Shown here one piece after another: positions 4,808 to 6,051 of a DNA stretch of 6,051 nucleotides. How positions within the stretch are numbered: the stretch's first letter is position 1; each line of letters starts with the position of its first letter. Source of the DNA: Bifidobacteriaceae bacterium (GTDB lineage Bacteria > Actinomycetota > Actinomycetes > Actinomycetales > WQXJ01); NCBI GenBank assembly GCA_031256885.1, contig JAIRPS010000176.1, positions 1 through 6,051 of the forward strand, in the 5' to 3' direction. The position numbers and the translations under genes are program-made. The notes beneath the pieces are model-generated. The model saw only the letters and a list, made by a program, of their open reading frames with translations, did no database searches and was not told the origin of the DNA.

Positions 4808-6051
4808 GTGAATTCGACTCGGCGACCAGTCTTAGTGGTGGACTATGGTGCTCAGTATGCTCAGTTAATTGCGCGCCGAGTGCGCGAAGCACGAGTGTAT
4901 TCGCAGATAGTGCCGCACACCATGACTGTTGATCAGTTATTGGCTTTAGAACCAGCGGCAGTGATTCTTTCGGGCGGCCCGGCATCAGTCTATGAACCGG
5001 ATGCCCCAAAGGTGGATCCAGCATTGTTTAGCGCCGGGGTACCAGTGCTTGGCATCTGTTACGGTTTTCAAGCGATGGCGCATGTGTTGGGTGGTCAGGT
5101 GGATCAGGCTGCCACCGGTGAGTATGGCCAAGCCGAAGCCACTACCAGTCAGGCTGGCGAGTTATTGACCGGCTGCCCCAGTATTCAGCCGGTGTGGATG
5201 AGTCACGGCGTGGCCGTGAACCGTGCCCCAGCCGGTTTTGATGTGTTGGCCAGCACGCCCGGCGCGCCGGTGGCGGCTTTTGAAGACCCGCAACGACGGT
5301 TATATGGGCTGCAATGGCACCCCGAAGTCAGGCATACTCCACATGGTCAGGTGGCGTTGGAAAACTTCCTTTACGCCGGGGCAGGTTTGCGGCCCGAATG
5401 GACTGCCGGTTCAATCATCAGCGAACAGGTTGCAGCAATCAGGCAACAAGTTGGTTCAGCCAGAGCAATCTGCGGTCTAAGTGGCGGAGTTGATTCGGCA
5501 GTGGCGGCCGCACTCGTGCAACGCGCCATCGGCGACCAGTTGACCTGCGTATTTGTTGATCATGGCTTGTTGCGTGCGGGGGAACGAGCCCAAGTTGAGC
5601 GGGACTTTGTGGCATCGACAGGGGCTCGTCTAGTGGTGGCCGACGCGCGCGACCGTTTTTTAGCCGCCCTTGCCGGGGTGAGCGACCCCGAAACCAAACG
5701 TAAAATAATTGGCCGTGAATTCATTAGAGTGTTTGAACAAACCGCTCGCACTTTGGTTAGCAATGATGATGTACCGGTAAAGTTCCTTGTACAAGGCACG
5801 CTTTACCCGGATGTGGTGGAATCTGGTGGCGGTCAGGGCGCTGCTAACATCAAATCGCATCACAATGTGGGCGGTCTGCCAGACGATCTTGACTTTGATT
5901 TAGTGGAGCCGCTGCGTTGCCTGTTTAAAGATGAAGTCAGAGCCGTTGGTCAAGAACTCGGCTTACCGGATGTGATGGTTTGGCGTCAACCATTTCCTGG
6001 ACCAGGTTTAGCTATTCGCATTATTGGTGAGGTTACCGCCGAACGGTTAAT
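4808..6051 (+). CDS. guaA: GMP synthase (glutamine-hydrolysing), 3' truncated by window
   Basis: Amidates XMP to GMP using glutamine and ATP, the last step of GMP synthesis. The frame is open from GTG 4808 to the window end (414 codons plus two bases). About 110 residues, mostly the dimerisation domain, are missing compared with a typical 520-residue enzyme. The class I glutaminase domain shows [16 protein letters not shown] (10-25), SGGPASVY (55-62), the nucleophile C84 in GICYG, and H171/E173 in WHPEV. The ATP pyrophosphatase domain has the PP-loop SGGVDS (225-230), DHGLLR (251-256), [12 protein letters not shown] (330-341), [10 protein letters not shown] (349-358) and [10 protein letters not shown] (395-404). 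Two usually conserved glutaminase-domain positions differ: SHGD reads SHGV (V135) and REYG reads GEYG (G104). GTG 4808 is the only start that keeps the full first strand, because an in-frame TAG lies at 4796. tsaD precedes it by 36 bases on the same strand. Read-through is possible, but guaA probably also has its own promoter. Confidence 0.96.
   Translation, partial: MNSTRRPVLVVDYGAQYAQLIARRVREARVYSQIVPHTMTVDQLLALEPAAVILSGGPASVYEPDAPKVDPALFSAGVPVLGICYGFQAMAHVLGGQVDQAATGEYGQAEATTSQAGELLTGCPSIQPVWMSHGVAVNRAPAGFDVLASTPGAPVAAFEDPQRRLYGLQWHPEVRHTPHGQVALENFLYAGAGLRPEWTAGSIISEQVAAIRQQVGSARAICGLSGGVDSAVAAALVQRAIGDQLTCVFVDHGLLRAGERAQVERDFVASTGARLVVADARDRFLAALAGVSDPETKRKIIGREFIRVFEQTARTLVSNDDVPVKFLVQGTLYPDVVESGGGQGAANIKSHHNVGGLPDDLDFDLVEPLRCLFKDEVRAVGQELGLPDVMVWRQPFPGPGLAIRIIGEVTAERL

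Noticed and set aside
4695..5024. Minus-strand open frame of about 110 codons spanning the tsaD-guaA junction
   Set aside because: It covers well-supported coding sequence of two genes on the other strand and shows no family features.
5223..5480. Plus-strand open frame of 85 codons inside guaA
   Set aside because: It is out of frame with guaA, whose own frame is continuous and motif-rich through this region.
1..6051. A new defence, toxin-antitoxin or biosynthetic system
   Set aside because: Every long coding region is assigned to a known housekeeping family with intact motifs. The unexplained parts are short repeats and regulatory-scale structure only.

Overview
This is a stretch of core housekeeping genes, all on the + strand, most likely from an actinobacterium of intermediate GC (mid-50s percent by eye, estimated from a few lines and not computed). 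Three things suggest this. The gene order nnrD-alr-tsaE-tsaB-rimI-tsaD is the familiar actinobacterial arrangement. The GuaA N-terminus ([20 protein letters not shown]) and the TsaD His motif region look actinobacterial. GTG starts are common. TTA and TTG leucine codons are frequent, which argues against a very high-GC streptomycete or mycobacterium and fits an Actinomycetaceae-like or similar lineage. The lineage is inference only.

Layout: the window opens inside nnrD, the NAD(P)HX dehydratase (1-393, 5' end missing). After 20 bases comes alr, alanine racemase (414-1568), which overlaps tsaE (1565-2062) by four bases in an ATGA junction. A 171-base gap (2063-2233) follows. It holds a long perfect inverted repeat and a second, weaker hairpin. 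Then tsaB (2234-3106), rimI (3103-3744) and tsaD (3737-4771) overlap one another. After 36 bases guaA, GMP synthase, begins at a GTG (4808) and runs off the window end with no stop.

Function: TsaB, TsaD and TsaE are the bacterial partners that transfer threonylcarbamoyl from TC-AMP (made by TsaC, not seen here) to A37 of ANN-decoding tRNAs, giving t6A. RimI is an N-alpha-acetyltransferase habitually encoded between tsaB and tsaD. NnrD repairs damaged nicotinamide cofactor. Alr supplies D-alanine for peptidoglycan. GuaA makes GMP from XMP.

The genes are ordinary and I found no new defence, mobile or biosynthetic system. Three details deserve attention. First, four starts without a convincing Shine-Dalgarno sequence (alr, tsaB, tsaD, guaA) each have a -10-like hexamer exactly 12 to 7 bases upstream (TTTAAT, TAGGGT, TAGGCT, TAGGCT). 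That is the geometry of leaderless mRNAs and would split the cluster into several transcription units. Second, RimI carries an in-frame insert of about 55-60 residues built on a 66-bp (22-residue) tandem repeat. Third, the tsaE-tsaB gap contains a 17-bp perfect inverted repeat with no U-tract.
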